Of a DNA stretch of 64,000 nt, positions 1-8,842 are shown piece after piece. Made by a program: the position numbers and the translations under genes. Source of the stretch: Tolypothrix tenuis PCC 7101 (GTDB lineage Bacteria; Cyanobacteriota; Cyanobacteriia; Cyanobacteriales; Nostocaceae); contig NZ_AP018248.1 of NCBI RefSeq assembly GCF_002368295.1, positions 2,539,977 through 2,603,976 of the forward strand. Reading direction: 5' to 3'. How positions within the stretch are numbered: position 1 is the first letter of the stretch; the number at the start of each line of letters is the position of its first letter. Below the pieces are notes generated by a model. That model did not search any database. It saw only the letters and a list, made by a program, of their open reading frames with translations, and was not told where the DNA came from.

Positions 1-833
1 CTTGGGTAAACTGTATTGAAAAAACAGGCGCAAAAGTATTATCTCAAAAACGAGTCACAGATGTAATTGTAGATAGTAATAATCGAGCTACTGGTGTAGT
101 TTGCGGTAATGAAGTTTTTGAGGCTGATGCTGTAATTTTTGCTGTTGGTATCACTGGGATGAAGAAAATAGTTGCTAATAGCAGCAGCTTACAAAATCGC
201 GAAGAATTTCGTAATTTAAATAATTTAGGGGCAATTGATGTTTTAGCAACTCGTTTATGGTTTGACCGCAAAATTGATATTCCTCGCCCTTCTAATGCTT
301 GTTTTGGGTTTGATGCAACTACAGGATGGACATTTTTTGATTTAAACGCCATCCATGATGAATACAAAAATGAACCAGGAACAGTAATTGAAGCTGATTT
401 TTATCATGCAAATCAATTCCTCAATTTAACTGATGAGGAAATTGTGCTTATCGTTCAGCGTTATTTAACAACTTGTATCCCAGCCTTTCGAGAGGCAAAA
501 GTGATTGATAGAAGTGTAATTCGCCTAGCCAATGCGGTGACTCATTTTGCACCAGGGAGTTATCGCTATATGTTACCAGCTACAACTAGTTTTACTAATG
601 TGTTTATGAGTGGTGATTGGATTGTCACTCCTCATGGTTCATGGTCGCAGGAAAAAGCCTATGTCACTGGTTTAGCTGCCGCAAATTCGGTAATTTCTTA
701 TTTAGGAGCAGGTCAACCAGCTAAGATTTTACCAGTAGAAGCAGATGAACCCCACATCCAAGCAGCGCGATCGCTCAATCAAACAGTCCGTCAATTGAGC
801 AAATCTATCCTACCTGACTTTTGGTTGCCTTAG
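1..833 (+). CDS. FAD-dependent oxidoreductase (amine oxidase/phytoene desaturase-like), C-terminal part
   Basis: The reading frame is open from base 3 to the stop at 833, so the gene begins upstream of the window and only about the last 276 codons are visible. The N-terminal dinucleotide-binding motif is therefore not seen. The closing part (GDWIVTPHGSWSQEKAYVTGL, then AAANSVI) matches the FAD-contacting C-terminal motif of flavin amine oxidase, carotenoid desaturase and hydroxysqualene-type enzymes, where a GD dipeptide is followed by a helix of small residues. The substrate cannot be read from this fragment. A start at the internal ATG at 159 is unlikely, because the frame upstream continues with the same protein-like composition. 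The gene ends just before a heptamer repeat block. Confidence 0.7.
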   Translation, partial: WVNCIEKTGAKVLSQKRVTDVIVDSNNRATGVVCGNEVFEADAVIFAVGITGMKKIVANSSSLQNREEFRNLNNLGAIDVLATRLWFDRKIDIPRPSNACFGFDATTGWTFFDLNAIHDEYKNEPGTVIEADFYHANQFLNLTDEEIVLIVQRYLTTCIPAFREAKVIDRSVIRLANAVTHFAPGSYRYMLPATTSFTNVFMSGDWIVTPHGSWSQEKAYVTGLAAANSVISYLGAGQPAKILPVEADEPHIQAARSLNQTVRQLSKSILPDFWLP

Positions 834-837
834 CTGG

Positions 838-965
838 TTGGGGATTGGGGACTGGGGACTGGGGATTAGGGATTAGGGACTGGGGAATGGGAAAAAGCAG
901 GGGGGAAATAACCAACACCAATTACCAATTACCAATTACCAATTACCAATTACCAATTACCCAAT
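838..965. repeat. Composite heptamer repeat block (copy 1, + orientation)
   Basis: A run of GGGGATT/GGGGACT heptamers is followed by a GGGAAAAAGCAGGGGGGAAA-like bridge, then about five AATTACC heptamers. Such short tandemly repeated sequences are typical of heterocystous cyanobacteria. The same order of parts recurs in reverse at 23257-23403 and again near 50217-50330. Confidence 0.85.
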
Positions 966-977
966 GACAAATGACAG

Positions 978-2306
978 TTAAGCCACTCGACTAACTTTTT
1001 GATTAATGGGAATTTGAATGATAAATTCTGTTCCCTGTCCAGGTGTAGATTTACAAGAGAGACAGCCACCATGTTTTTCGACAATAATCTGGTGGCTGAT
1101 TGATAAGCCTAATCCAGTGCCTTTACCAGAAGATTTGGTGGTAAAAAATGGTTCAAATAGCTTTTCCTGGACTTCTTGATTTATACCAGGGCCGTTATCT
1201 GCAATGTGGATAGCTACTTGATTCTTGTCAATCATAGTAGTACGAATTTCTATGCGGCTTGGTTGCTGCTTAATTGCTTCCCATGAACGCTGCTGATTAT
1301 ATTCATCTAAAGCATCAATAGCATTTGCAATAATATTCATAAATACTTGATTCAGTTGCCCAGCATAACAATCAATTAGTGGCAACTGGCTGTAATCTCT
1401 GATTACTTCAATACCAGGATATTCTGGTTTGGACTTTAAGCGATGATTTAAAATTATCAGTGTGCTATCAATGCCCTCATGAATATTTACAGCATTCATG
1501 TTTGCTTCATCGACACGCGAAAAAATCCGCATAGACTGTACAATATCACGAATACGTCTAGCACCAATATTCATTGATTTGAGCAGCTTTAATAAATCTT
1601 CCCGAATAAAAGTTATATCCACTTCATCAAGCTCTGTTTGAATACGGGGTGTAGGATGAGGATATTCTTCTTGATAAAGATGTAAAAGATTTAGGACTTC
1701 TTGAGTATATTCATTAGCATGAAGAAGATTGCCATATATGAAATTTACTGGGTTATTAATTTCATGGGCGATGCCAGCAACCATCTGTCCTAGGCTAGAT
1801 AGCTTTTCACTTTGAATTAACTTCAGTTGCATTTCTTGTAAATCTTGATATGCTTGGCTGATTTCTCCAACTTTTTGCTCTAATAAAGCGTTTTTATGCT
1901 CTAATTTTACTGATAAATCATGTAATTTGAGGTGCAATTTAACCCTTGATAAAACTTCTTGCTGATTGAAGGGTTTGGTAATATAATCTACAGCCCCAAC
2001 TTCAAAACCTTTGACTTTGTTAGCTGTATCCGAGAATGCAGTCATAAAGATAACTGGAATATCTTTAGTGACAGGATTGGCTTTTAAGTGATTACAGGTT
2101 TCAAAGCCATCCATATCTGGCATCATGATGTCCAGCAAAATCAAATCTGGTATAACATATTTAATCCTTTCTAAGGCTATTTTGCCAGATTTTGCTACGC
2201 ATACTTCTAAGCCAACTTGATCTAGGGCATCAGATAGGACACCTAAATTGGCAGAATTATCATCAACAATTAGAACTGTCGCCGTTTGTTCAGTTACCAG
2301 AGTCAT
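978..2306 (-). CDS. Response regulator receiver/histidine kinase fusion
   Basis: A 442-residue cytoplasmic signalling protein. Residues ~8-125 form a receiver domain with phospho-acceptor D59 (LLDIMMPDMDG) and conserved KPF. A coiled coil (~125-172) leads to a HisKA-type domain with H181 (AHEINNPVNF) and an HATPase_c domain with DNGPGI and GTGLGLS boxes. I chose the ATG at 2306 because AGAGG precedes it at good spacing; the upstream in-frame ATG at 2345 has no such signal. It lies 62 bp downstream of the PAS hybrid kinase gene and probably shares its transcript. The kinase half closely resembles the membrane kinase at 24868-26562, so the two are paralogues. No input or output gene is identifiable nearby. 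Confidence 0.88.
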   Translation of the reverse strand: MTLVTEQTATVLIVDDNSANLGVLSDALDQVGLEVCVAKSGKIALERIKYVIPDLILLDIMMPDMDGFETCNHLKANPVTKDIPVIFMTAFSDTANKVKGFEVGAVDYITKPFNQQEVLSRVKLHLKLHDLSVKLEHKNALLEQKVGEISQAYQDLQEMQLKLIQSEKLSSLGQMVAGIAHEINNPVNFIYGNLLHANEYTQEVLNLLHLYQEEYPHPTPRIQTELDEVDITFIREDLLKLLKSMNIGARRIRDIVQSMRIFSRVDEANMNAVNIHEGIDSTLIILNHRLKSKPEYPGIEVIRDYSQLPLIDCYAGQLNQVFMNIIANAIDALDEYNQQRSWEAIKQQPSRIEIRTTMIDKNQVAIHIADNGPGINQEVQEKLFEPFFTTKSSGKGTGLGLSISHQIIVEKHGGCLSCKSTPGQGTEFIIQIPINQKVSRVA

Positions 2307-2368
2307 ACAACCTCTAGGACGTGTGGGAACCCAGAAAAGACACAATTAATTATGTCTTTTGGTGTTTG

Positions 2369-4609
2369 TCAAAGCTTTGACTTATAAGATTGAATGAGTG
2401 CCAAGATATCTTGGTCTTGATATCCTGTTGCTAGTTCGTGCAGCTTTTTCGCAAAGGGGATATATTTTTTATCCATCTGTTCGATTAATGCTGCTTGTTT
2501 AATAATTCCCTTAAAGTTACCTTTCATTACCAACTTGCACAGAGTTTCTAGTTCGGCTATGGGTGGAGCAATTAGCTCAGTACAATCTACCTCTAGCTGA
2601 TGTACATTCTTCTGCTCTTCATAAAGCCACTCTAGATGCAGATGTTGCTGCAATTTTTGTAAGAGAGTCGTTGCCTGTATTGGTTTCGGTAGAAAATCGT
2701 TTCCGCCTACTTCTATGCTGCGATGTTGATCGCTTTCAAACACACTTGCTGATGACACAATAATCACAATGTCTTTGAATGTTTCAGACTTACGGATGCG
2801 CTGGATCAAAGTAAATCCATCGATTTCTGGCATTAATAAGTCAGTCAGGACAATATCTGGTTGAAATTCCCAAACTTTCAGCCAACCTTCTTGTCCATTG
2901 ACGGCTTCCGCTACCTCAAAACCAATGGGGCTGAGTAAATTCGCAATTACTGAGCGATTTGCCCATTTATCATCCACAATCAAAATTTTAGGACGGCAGT
3001 TTTTAATACCAATAATTTGTCCCTTATCATCAATTTGAGATGTTTTTACCCACTCATCAGCTTCAGGTAAGTTGACATCAAACCAGAAAATACTCCCTAC
3101 ATTGATTTGACTTTCAACCTCAATAGTGCTTCCCATTAATTCGACAATTTTTTGGCTGATTGCCAATCCCAAACCAGTACCCTCTGTTTGCCGTCGATGA
3201 TTGCCTACTTGTTCAAAGGGTTGAAAAATCACTTGGAGTTTTTCTTGGGGAATACCTATACCGCTATCACGGACTTGAAAGCGAATTTTGCCTGCTGAAG
3301 CATAGCTCACGGTCAAAGTTACGCTACCTGTATCGGTAAATTTAATAGCATTGCTGAGAAGATTAATTAACACTTGCCGTAAACGTTTTTCATCAGCATG
3401 AATGCCAATAGGTAATTCCGCAGCTAATTGATATTGAAAATTAAGATTTTTGAGTTCGGCGCGAATACGGCACATTTCTGCTACGCCTTGCAAAAATGCT
3501 GGTAAGTGGAAATCCGTAGGTGTAAGTTCCAGTTTTTGTGCTTCGATTTTTGACAAATCCAAAATGTCATTAATTAAAGTCAGCAAATGTGAACCACATT
3601 GGTAAATGACATCAATACGCGATCGCTCTTTTTCATCTAAGTGTTGGGAACGTTGCAGAATTTGGGCATAGCCTAAAATACCGTTGAGGGGAGTCCGCAA
3701 TTCATGGCTCATATTGGCGAGGAATTCGCTTTTGGCATAACTCGCTGCTTCTGCGGCTTCTTTAGCTTTGGCTAGGGCGATTTCTGATTGTTTGCGCTCA
3801 GTAATATTTCTTGTTATGGCAATAATTCCTTGAATTGTGCCTTTAGCATCAAGCCAAGGAGCCTTGGTGGTAAGATAAATGCCCTGAAAGTTATCAGCAG
3901 ACATTTCTTCTTCGTAAGTCTCTGTTATTCCTGTTGCCAAAATCTGGCGGTCTTTGGCCATGATTTCTTTGGCTGCATCAGGCGGTAATACTGCTGTATC
4001 GTCTTTGCCAATAATCTCGTTGATGGGCTTACCAAATAATTTAGCTAAATTGGAGTTGAGAGCAACATGACGACCTTGGCAATCTTTTACCACAATCAAG
4101 TCTGGTGTACTTTCCAAAATAGAATGCAATAGCGTATTCCTAGCGCGGAGGTCTGCTTCAGCTTGTTTGCGCTGTGTAATATTCTCACTAAATATTATCA
4201 GCCCACCAATTTCACCACTAGCCTCATGCCAAGGACGTATCAACCAGCGTACCCACTCAATAGAACCATCTGCACGTAAATATTGGTCTTCATCTCGTTG
4301 TGCGATCGCCCCCGCTAAACATTGTTGATGAATCTGCTTCCATGCTTCGGGGATATCAGGAAATACATCGTAATGACAGCGTCCAATTATGTCATCAGTG
4401 ATGTGATAGCTTTCTAGCCATTTGCGATTCACCGTCAAATAGCGCATTTCCCGATTTAGTATGACCATCCCCACAGGACTATAATCAATAGCCTGCTGCA
4501 AATATGTTGTGTTCACAGATGAAGCGATGTCTGTCGGATTACACCCAATCATATTAATGTTCGCTCCCAAAATTGTCTGGGGGTTATCAGATGAGAATTG
4601 TTGGTTCAT
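2369..4609 (-). CDS. PAS-PAS hybrid histidine kinase with C-terminal receiver
   Basis: A 746-residue soluble sensor kinase. Two PAS domains (about residues 30-160 and 160-285) each end in the ITQRKQAE/ITERKQSE signature. They are followed by HisKA with H302 (MSHELRTPLNGILGY), an HATPase_c domain (DSGIGIP, GTGLGLAIS) and a receiver domain with D590 (LTDLLMPEIDGF). The last ~110 residues are helical and end in a region resembling an Hpt-like tail without a clear phospho-histidine. The start at 4609 is preceded by AGGA at 7-8 bases. The domain set suggests an intramolecular phosphorelay that may pass to the downstream receiver-kinase. The signal is unknown. Confidence 0.88.
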   Translation of the reverse strand: MNQQFSSDNPQTILGANINMIGCNPTDIASSVNTTYLQQAIDYSPVGMVILNREMRYLTVNRKWLESYHITDDIIGRCHYDVFPDIPEAWKQIHQQCLAGAIAQRDEDQYLRADGSIEWVRWLIRPWHEASGEIGGLIIFSENITQRKQAEADLRARNTLLHSILESTPDLIVVKDCQGRHVALNSNLAKLFGKPINEIIGKDDTAVLPPDAAKEIMAKDRQILATGITETYEEEMSADNFQGIYLTTKAPWLDAKGTIQGIIAITRNITERKQSEIALAKAKEAAEAASYAKSEFLANMSHELRTPLNGILGYAQILQRSQHLDEKERSRIDVIYQCGSHLLTLINDILDLSKIEAQKLELTPTDFHLPAFLQGVAEMCRIRAELKNLNFQYQLAAELPIGIHADEKRLRQVLINLLSNAIKFTDTGSVTLTVSYASAGKIRFQVRDSGIGIPQEKLQVIFQPFEQVGNHRRQTEGTGLGLAISQKIVELMGSTIEVESQINVGSIFWFDVNLPEADEWVKTSQIDDKGQIIGIKNCRPKILIVDDKWANRSVIANLLSPIGFEVAEAVNGQEGWLKVWEFQPDIVLTDLLMPEIDGFTLIQRIRKSETFKDIVIIVSSASVFESDQHRSIEVGGNDFLPKPIQATTLLQKLQQHLHLEWLYEEQKNVHQLEVDCTELIAPPIAELETLCKLVMKGNFKGIIKQAALIEQMDKKYIPFAKKLHELATGYQDQDILALIQSYKSKL

Positions 4610-5081
4610 GGTGAATCCTGACGTTCTGCAGTATAGAGCTTCTATGCGATCGCGCTGAGGATTGCACACCTGAAGTTTTGAACTTAAACCCTAGTTTGGG
4701 TGTTCTTCAAATAGAGTTTGCTATCAACTCGCAAAGATAAATCTATTTCCATTGAATCTAAATATACCGATGGTCGGGAACCGAGTAAAAACGGAAATAG
4801 TCAGATCTGTCACTCTCATAGATAACTATAAAACACCGAAATTCAGGACTTGCCTAAGATTTAATCACTGTAAATTTACGGCTATCAGTACATTCTCATG
4901 TCAGTCTTATCCGTAAAATTTTGTATTCAATATCTAGTAATACTATAAAATTATACCTATTTTTATCTAGAATTCATCCCCAGGTAGGATGACACAGAAA
5001 AGGTATTGATACCTGTTCATGATTTCTCGTTTTCTGCTGCAGTCAATCCTTAATCACAAGCTTTACTTTTTCTCTTCGGAG

Positions 5082-5115
5082 TTTGCAGATCATTGATTTT
5101 TGGTCAATCTGCAAA
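5082..5115. repeat. Imperfect hairpin
   Basis: TTTGCAG at 5082-5088 pairs with CTGCAAA at 5109-5115. Inside it, ATTGA pairs with TCAAT, leaving a three-base bulge. No T-tract follows, so it is not a standard intrinsic terminator. Confidence 0.5.
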
Positions 5116-5138
5116 GAGTAAAAATGCTGACAAAAACT

Positions 5139-5180
5139 CAGCAGTGTATCCCACCCTTGAAGACGTAGGATACACTGCTG
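5139..5180. repeat. Perfect 13-bp inverted repeat
   Basis: CAGCAGTGTATCC at 5139-5151 is exactly complementary to 5168-5180, with a 16-base loop. It lies ~80 bp past the end of the small gene at 5260-5706 and may define that transcript's 3' end, although no T-run follows on either strand. It could also be a dispersed palindrome. Confidence 0.6.
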
Positions 5181-5259
5181 TCCACAAACTTGGGGCATAG
5201 AGAATAAGGCATTGGTAGCTTTTTCCATACCCAAGTTCCTATTTTTTAAGGCAGGAATC

Positions 5260-5706
5260 TTAAAGTTGTCTAACTCTTTGCCTTGTATATCGCCCATCCA
5301 AACCTAGTTTGATCCAACTCAGACATTCGTATTCTGAATTGAATAATTTTGGTGCTGCAATATTATTCAATAACTCTGGTGGGTAGTGGTCGTAAAAATA
5401 TTTACCCTCCTGTTGGGAGACAATAATTAAATTGTGATGGTATATGTAGCGAGATTTAAAACTATCACCGCTACTGATAAACTCTGACTGTTTATCAATA
5501 TGTTCTTTGGCAATATCAATGATATTACTGATACTACTGCCATAAATTCCCGATGGATTCTCTGTTTTGTGAAATTGGCTATTATTACCAATCTCTGCCA
5601 ATAGTTTATAGGAATAAATTTCGTAATTATCGGCTTTGCCAAAAACAAACGGAATGATGAGATATCCTTTATATGACACTGAGCTTTCATAAAGAAGACG
5701 ACTCAT
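5260..5706 (-). CDS. Hypothetical protein
   Basis: A 148-residue soluble protein that I do not recognise. It is rich in Tyr, Ser and Ile, has no signal peptide or membrane segment, and carries no motif I can name. The start at 5706 is well supported by a near-perfect Shine-Dalgarno (AAAGGAGGT) six bases upstream; an in-frame ATG at 5751 lacks one. The composition (folded, mixed charge, aromatic residues spread throughout) looks like a real protein. It stands alone between long gaps. No function is proposed. Confidence 0.6.
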   Translation of the reverse strand: MSRLLYESSVSYKGYLIIPFVFGKADNYEIYSYKLLAEIGNNSQFHKTENPSGIYGSSISNIIDIAKEHIDKQSEFISSGDSFKSRYIYHHNLIIVSQQEGKYFYDHYPPELLNNIAAPKLFNSEYECLSWIKLGLDGRYTRQRVRQL

Positions 5707-6542
5707 CTCAACCTCCTTTGGTATAAGTGCTTCCTGATAACTTGCCTCCATTACATCCCTACTAACAGTCGGTATATTACTGTTAATCAGCAGACTAATC
5801 TTTATAATTGATTTGTTGTTTTGCCAAGGGGGTTATCACCCCTTTTTTATAAAATTAGATGTGATAGAGGCTGCCAGAAAATTATTGCAAACTCAATTAT
5901 CGCTTTTTTTGAAATGCATAATTATGAAATATATTGCAAAAGTCAAAAAATCATGAATATCATCCTTTAGATAGATATAGGATCTCAAGTTATATTGGAT
6001 TTTTTAATGCTATGTATATATTTATTCTCTGATTTTCAGTCTTACAACCTCTGTTACCTATATAGATAAGTAATTTCTGCTAATTCAATAGGATTTATAT
6101 ATACCTTTTTAAAGGTGAAAGTTCAGCAGATTTTTGATTATTAGAGCTAAAAATTAAACATTATTGTAGCTATAGCACTTAAAGCTAACAATTGATTACT
6201 GATCATGATATCTGCGTTGAACTAAGCTAATCAGTATTTAAGCTATTACGCATTTAAAGCGTTCCCGCAGGGTCGGGAGGGAACCTCCCTTGAGTGAACT
6301 GGCGTTCCCAAGTCCAAGCTAGCCTTTGAAATAGGAACGCTACAGAGTCTTGACAGCCTTGCTCGGTAGTTAAGAACAATGAGTGACACAATGTCATTGC
6401 GAATACAGCGTCATAGCTTCTCTAGGAGAGGCTGCGCCAACGTTTAGCCCGCATCGCCTCCGACCAGAGAAGGCTTGATACTGCGATCGCCATGAATGTA
6501 AATATTTTTGCTCATCTACCTACCTGTATCTTCATACCCAAT
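5707..6542. other. Long intergenic gap with dispersed palindromic repeats
   Basis: There are no open frames of note. The left part is very AT-rich. Between about 6255 and 6495 lie GC-richer palindromic pieces, including GGGAGG-GAA-CCTCCC at 6275-6289 and an AGCTTCTC...GAGAGGCT repeat near 6415-6433 that ends in a HIP1 site. They look like the short interspersed palindromes common between Nostoc-type genes. Confidence 0.5.
5711..5719 (-). promoter_or_regulatory. Strong ribosome binding site deciding the start at 5706
   Basis: Read on the minus strand this is AAAGGAGGT followed by TGAG and ATG. It is unusually strong for this window, where most genes have weak sites, and it favours 5706 over the upstream ATG at 5751. 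Confidence 0.6.
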
Positions 6543-6572
6543 CTTAACCAAGCCTTATTTATTTATTAAAAA
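6543..6572 (+). promoter_or_regulatory. Candidate Pho box (SphR/PhoB-type tandem repeat)
   Basis: Three 8-bp blocks are spaced exactly 3 bp apart: CTTAACCA, CTTATTTA and ATTAAAAA. The cyanobacterial consensus is PyTTAAPyPy(T/A) repeated with 3-bp spacing. The first block fits fully, the second at 7 of 8, and the third only partly. It lies 48 bp upstream of a phosphatase-family gene, which makes phosphate control plausible. This is a pattern match by eye. Confidence 0.45.
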
Positions 6573-6619
6573 ACAATTTTTATTTTTTAAACCACTGGTA
6601 TATTGCTGAAGCGTTTCTC

Positions 6620-8005
6620 ATGAACTTATCAAGACGTAATTTTTTTAAGGTGGCTGGTGCAAGTGCTGTTGGTGTGACGATGCTTTCTCCTTTAGAAGCC
6701 TTGTATGCAGGAGCAGCCAAAGGTAAAGTTGCTAACGGAATTGGCTATGGCCCCCTAGAGGCAAAGCTACCTGAAAATGCAGATGAACTAGTTGATGTTG
6801 TGTTTGGTGGAATTAACTTAGGTAAGCAACCACTGTTAGAACTTCCTCCTGGTTTTCAATACACTGCAATATCCTATACAGGCCAGCTCATGGATGATGG
6901 GGCATTGGTAGCAAGTAATCATGATGGAATGGCTGCTTTTGATGGCCGTAAAAACACCACAATTCTGATCCGAAATCATGAGGTCAGCGCTAATGGTTCT
7001 AATCCGATCATCGGATTGCCACGATATGACCAAATTGGAGGGGGAACAACGACTATTATTGTTGGGCCTGATCGACGGGTGAAGAAGCAATTTGTTTCTC
7101 TATCAGGAACTATTCGTAATTGTGCTGGTGGGCCAACTCCTTGGGATTCTTGGATTAGTTGTGAAGAGAATCTGACTCTTCCTACACCTGGTGGAGCTAG
7201 CAAAAAGCATGGCTATAACTTTGAGGTTCCAGCAACAGAGAATATTCAGATTGCCGATCCGATTCCCCTCGTAGCAATGGGCCGTTTTAATCACGAAGCT
7301 GTTGCTGTTGATCCGAAGACTGGATGGATTTATCAAACAGAAGATGATGGAAGTAGTTGTTTTTATCGATTCCGTCCTCATGTCCGTCCTACTAGATATG
7401 GTGATCTGCAAAAGCGTGGTGCGGGAGTACTAGAGGCGCTAGTAGTTAAAGGAAAACCTAGACTTAATACCAGCAAAGAGTTCCCTGTCACTCAATCAAA
7501 ATCAGTTGAAGTTGAGTGGGTAACGATAGATAATGTTGACCCTAATGACAATTCTTTTGCTAGTTCCGTGCGGGGTCAAGGACAAGCTAAGGGTGCAGCC
7601 ATTTTCTCACGCGGTGAAGGCGCTTGGTATGGTGATGGCAATATCTACTTTACCTGTACCAATGGTGGGGCTGTAGGACAAGGGCAGGTTTTTGCTTATA
7701 ATCCCAGAAAAAACACTCTTACCCTAGTTGTTGAGTCTCCCGCAGAGAACATACTGAATTTCCCTGATAACATTACCGTGGCTCCATTTGGGGATCTCTT
7801 TTTATGTGAAGACGGTAGCAATACTGAATACGTCATCGGCGTTAACCAAAAGGGCGAATTGTATCGCTTTGCCGCAAATGCTATTAACGGTAGTGAATTT
7901 GCTGGGGCTTGCTTCTCACCTGATGGCCGTACAATGTTTGTCAATATCCAAGATCCTGGAATTACCTGTGCAATTTGGGGCCCTTGGGCGAGAAAACGAG
8001 CGTAA
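6620..8005 (+). CDS. PhoX-like phosphatase (DUF839 family), Tat-exported
   Basis: A 461-residue protein with a twin-arginine signal at residues 4-10 (SRRNFFK), a short hydrophobic stretch, and a likely cleavage near residue 30. The rest matches the DUF839/PhoX family: RNHEVS, a glycine-rich GGGTTT segment, WDSWISCEEN, AMGRFNHEAVAVDP and TEDDGSSCFYRF in the usual order. PhoX enzymes are calcium-dependent phosphatases folded and loaded before Tat export, so the expected site is the periplasm or outside. The length suits the shorter cyanobacterial members. Not all DUF839 proteins are proven phosphatases. A Pho-box-like repeat precedes the gene, which supports a role in phosphate scavenging. Confidence 0.8.
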   Translation: MNLSRRNFFKVAGASAVGVTMLSPLEALYAGAAKGKVANGIGYGPLEAKLPENADELVDVVFGGINLGKQPLLELPPGFQYTAISYTGQLMDDGALVASNHDGMAAFDGRKNTTILIRNHEVSANGSNPIIGLPRYDQIGGGTTTIIVGPDRRVKKQFVSLSGTIRNCAGGPTPWDSWISCEENLTLPTPGGASKKHGYNFEVPATENIQIADPIPLVAMGRFNHEAVAVDPKTGWIYQTEDDGSSCFYRFRPHVRPTRYGDLQKRGAGVLEALVVKGKPRLNTSKEFPVTQSKSVEVEWVTIDNVDPNDNSFASSVRGQGQAKGAAIFSRGEGAWYGDGNIYFTCTNGGAVGQGQVFAYNPRKNTLTLVVESPAENILNFPDNITVAPFGDLFLCEDGSNTEYVIGVNQKGELYRFAANAINGSEFAGACFSPDGRTMFVNIQDPGITCAIWGPWARKRA

Positions 8006-8202
8006 AGTATTTATCATTACTTTAAATTGAGGAATTTTTATTAAGGGTATAAAGCTTATTTTCTATAAGCTGAATAAAGCTAGACTTTTATTTTTGGTTG
8101 CTTTCAAAAATAAAATGATGGCAGTTAGTTTATCCTAAAAAACACGCTTTGTTGAAGCAGTAAATAGCTTCATACAAAAAATTAGGGTAAGACTAAAATT
8201 TC

Positions 8203-8249
8203 CTGCCCATCTCCCCGATTTTTATAAAAAATCTGGGAGCTAAATTCTC
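8203..8249. repeat. Dispersed palindrome, diverged copy
   Basis: TGCCCA, CCCCGATTTTT, AAAAATC and GGG, CTAAAT follow the same order as the perfect palindrome at 61028-61060 and share its outer bases. Mismatches in this copy weaken the stem. Confidence 0.6.
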
Positions 8250-8267
8250 CTACAGCATGGATGATGA

Positions 8268-8323
8268 GTTAGGCGCTGGTTTTCAATATAATTTGTCATT
8301 AAAGAACTATCCTAGCGCCTAAC
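8268..8323. repeat. 10-bp inverted repeat
   Basis: GTTAGGCGCT at 8268-8277 is complementary to AGCGCCTAAC at 8314-8323, separated by 36 AT-rich bases. The outer side reads GCATCC, as in other GTTA/TAAC-GCATCC palindromes of this window (for example 41102-41130). Confidence 0.6.
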
Positions 8324-8842
8324 GCATCCTAAAATAATTATATTTTTACTTGATAAATCATCTCCTAATTATTTCATTTTTATCTGAATAAAAGTTTTTA
8401 TTTTGATTTTATATAAATTCAAGCTTAATATTCCTAGCTATAGATTGCAACAAGACGCAACAATTGCTGAAATTTTATTAACTCATTTTAATCAAAATTT
8501 GTTATAATTAGGTTTAATACTATTAATTTTAGCCAACAACCTCAGTAAATATTTAGATTACAGAGCATTTTTTAGCCTCATAAGGTAGCTGAATATCAGC
8601 CTAAAGTGCAGATAATGACAAATTGATTTATTTTTAGCTGCTCTAATAGACTTGGTGAGCGAATTATATCTAAAAAAGCAATTTCCCTGAGAGTATATAA
8701 ATATTTAACAACTTCACTATCAGCTATCTGATTGTAGAACAATTAGTAGCTGCTCTATTGGTTAAAGCTAAATTAAAAGTAATTAAATTTTGAATTTCCA
8801 AGCTAATAATCTCTTGAAAATTTAAATTCCCCCATTCATAAC

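Larger units (their letters stand above)
4610..5259. other. Intergenic gap with two hairpins near its right end
   Basis: No convincing gene. An 84-codon frame at 5043-5297 overlaps the next gene and is dominated by palindromes, so I do not accept it. The left part (4610-5040) is AT-rich and shows nothing I can name. The two inverted repeats are listed separately. Confidence 0.5.
8006..8842. other. Long AT-rich intergenic gap with hairpins
   Basis: No gene seen. It holds a short hairpin (AGCTTAT at 8053-8059 with 8065-8071), a diverged copy of a dispersed palindrome (8203-8249) and a 10-bp inverted repeat (8268-8277 with 8314-8323). The remainder up to 8842 is AT-rich leader sequence for the next gene. 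Confidence 0.5.

Noticed and set aside
5043..5297. 84-codon minus-strand frame overlapping the small gene at 5260-5706
   Set aside because: It overlaps a better-supported gene by 38 bp, has no ribosome binding site, and most of it is made of two palindromes, so the open frame is likely incidental.
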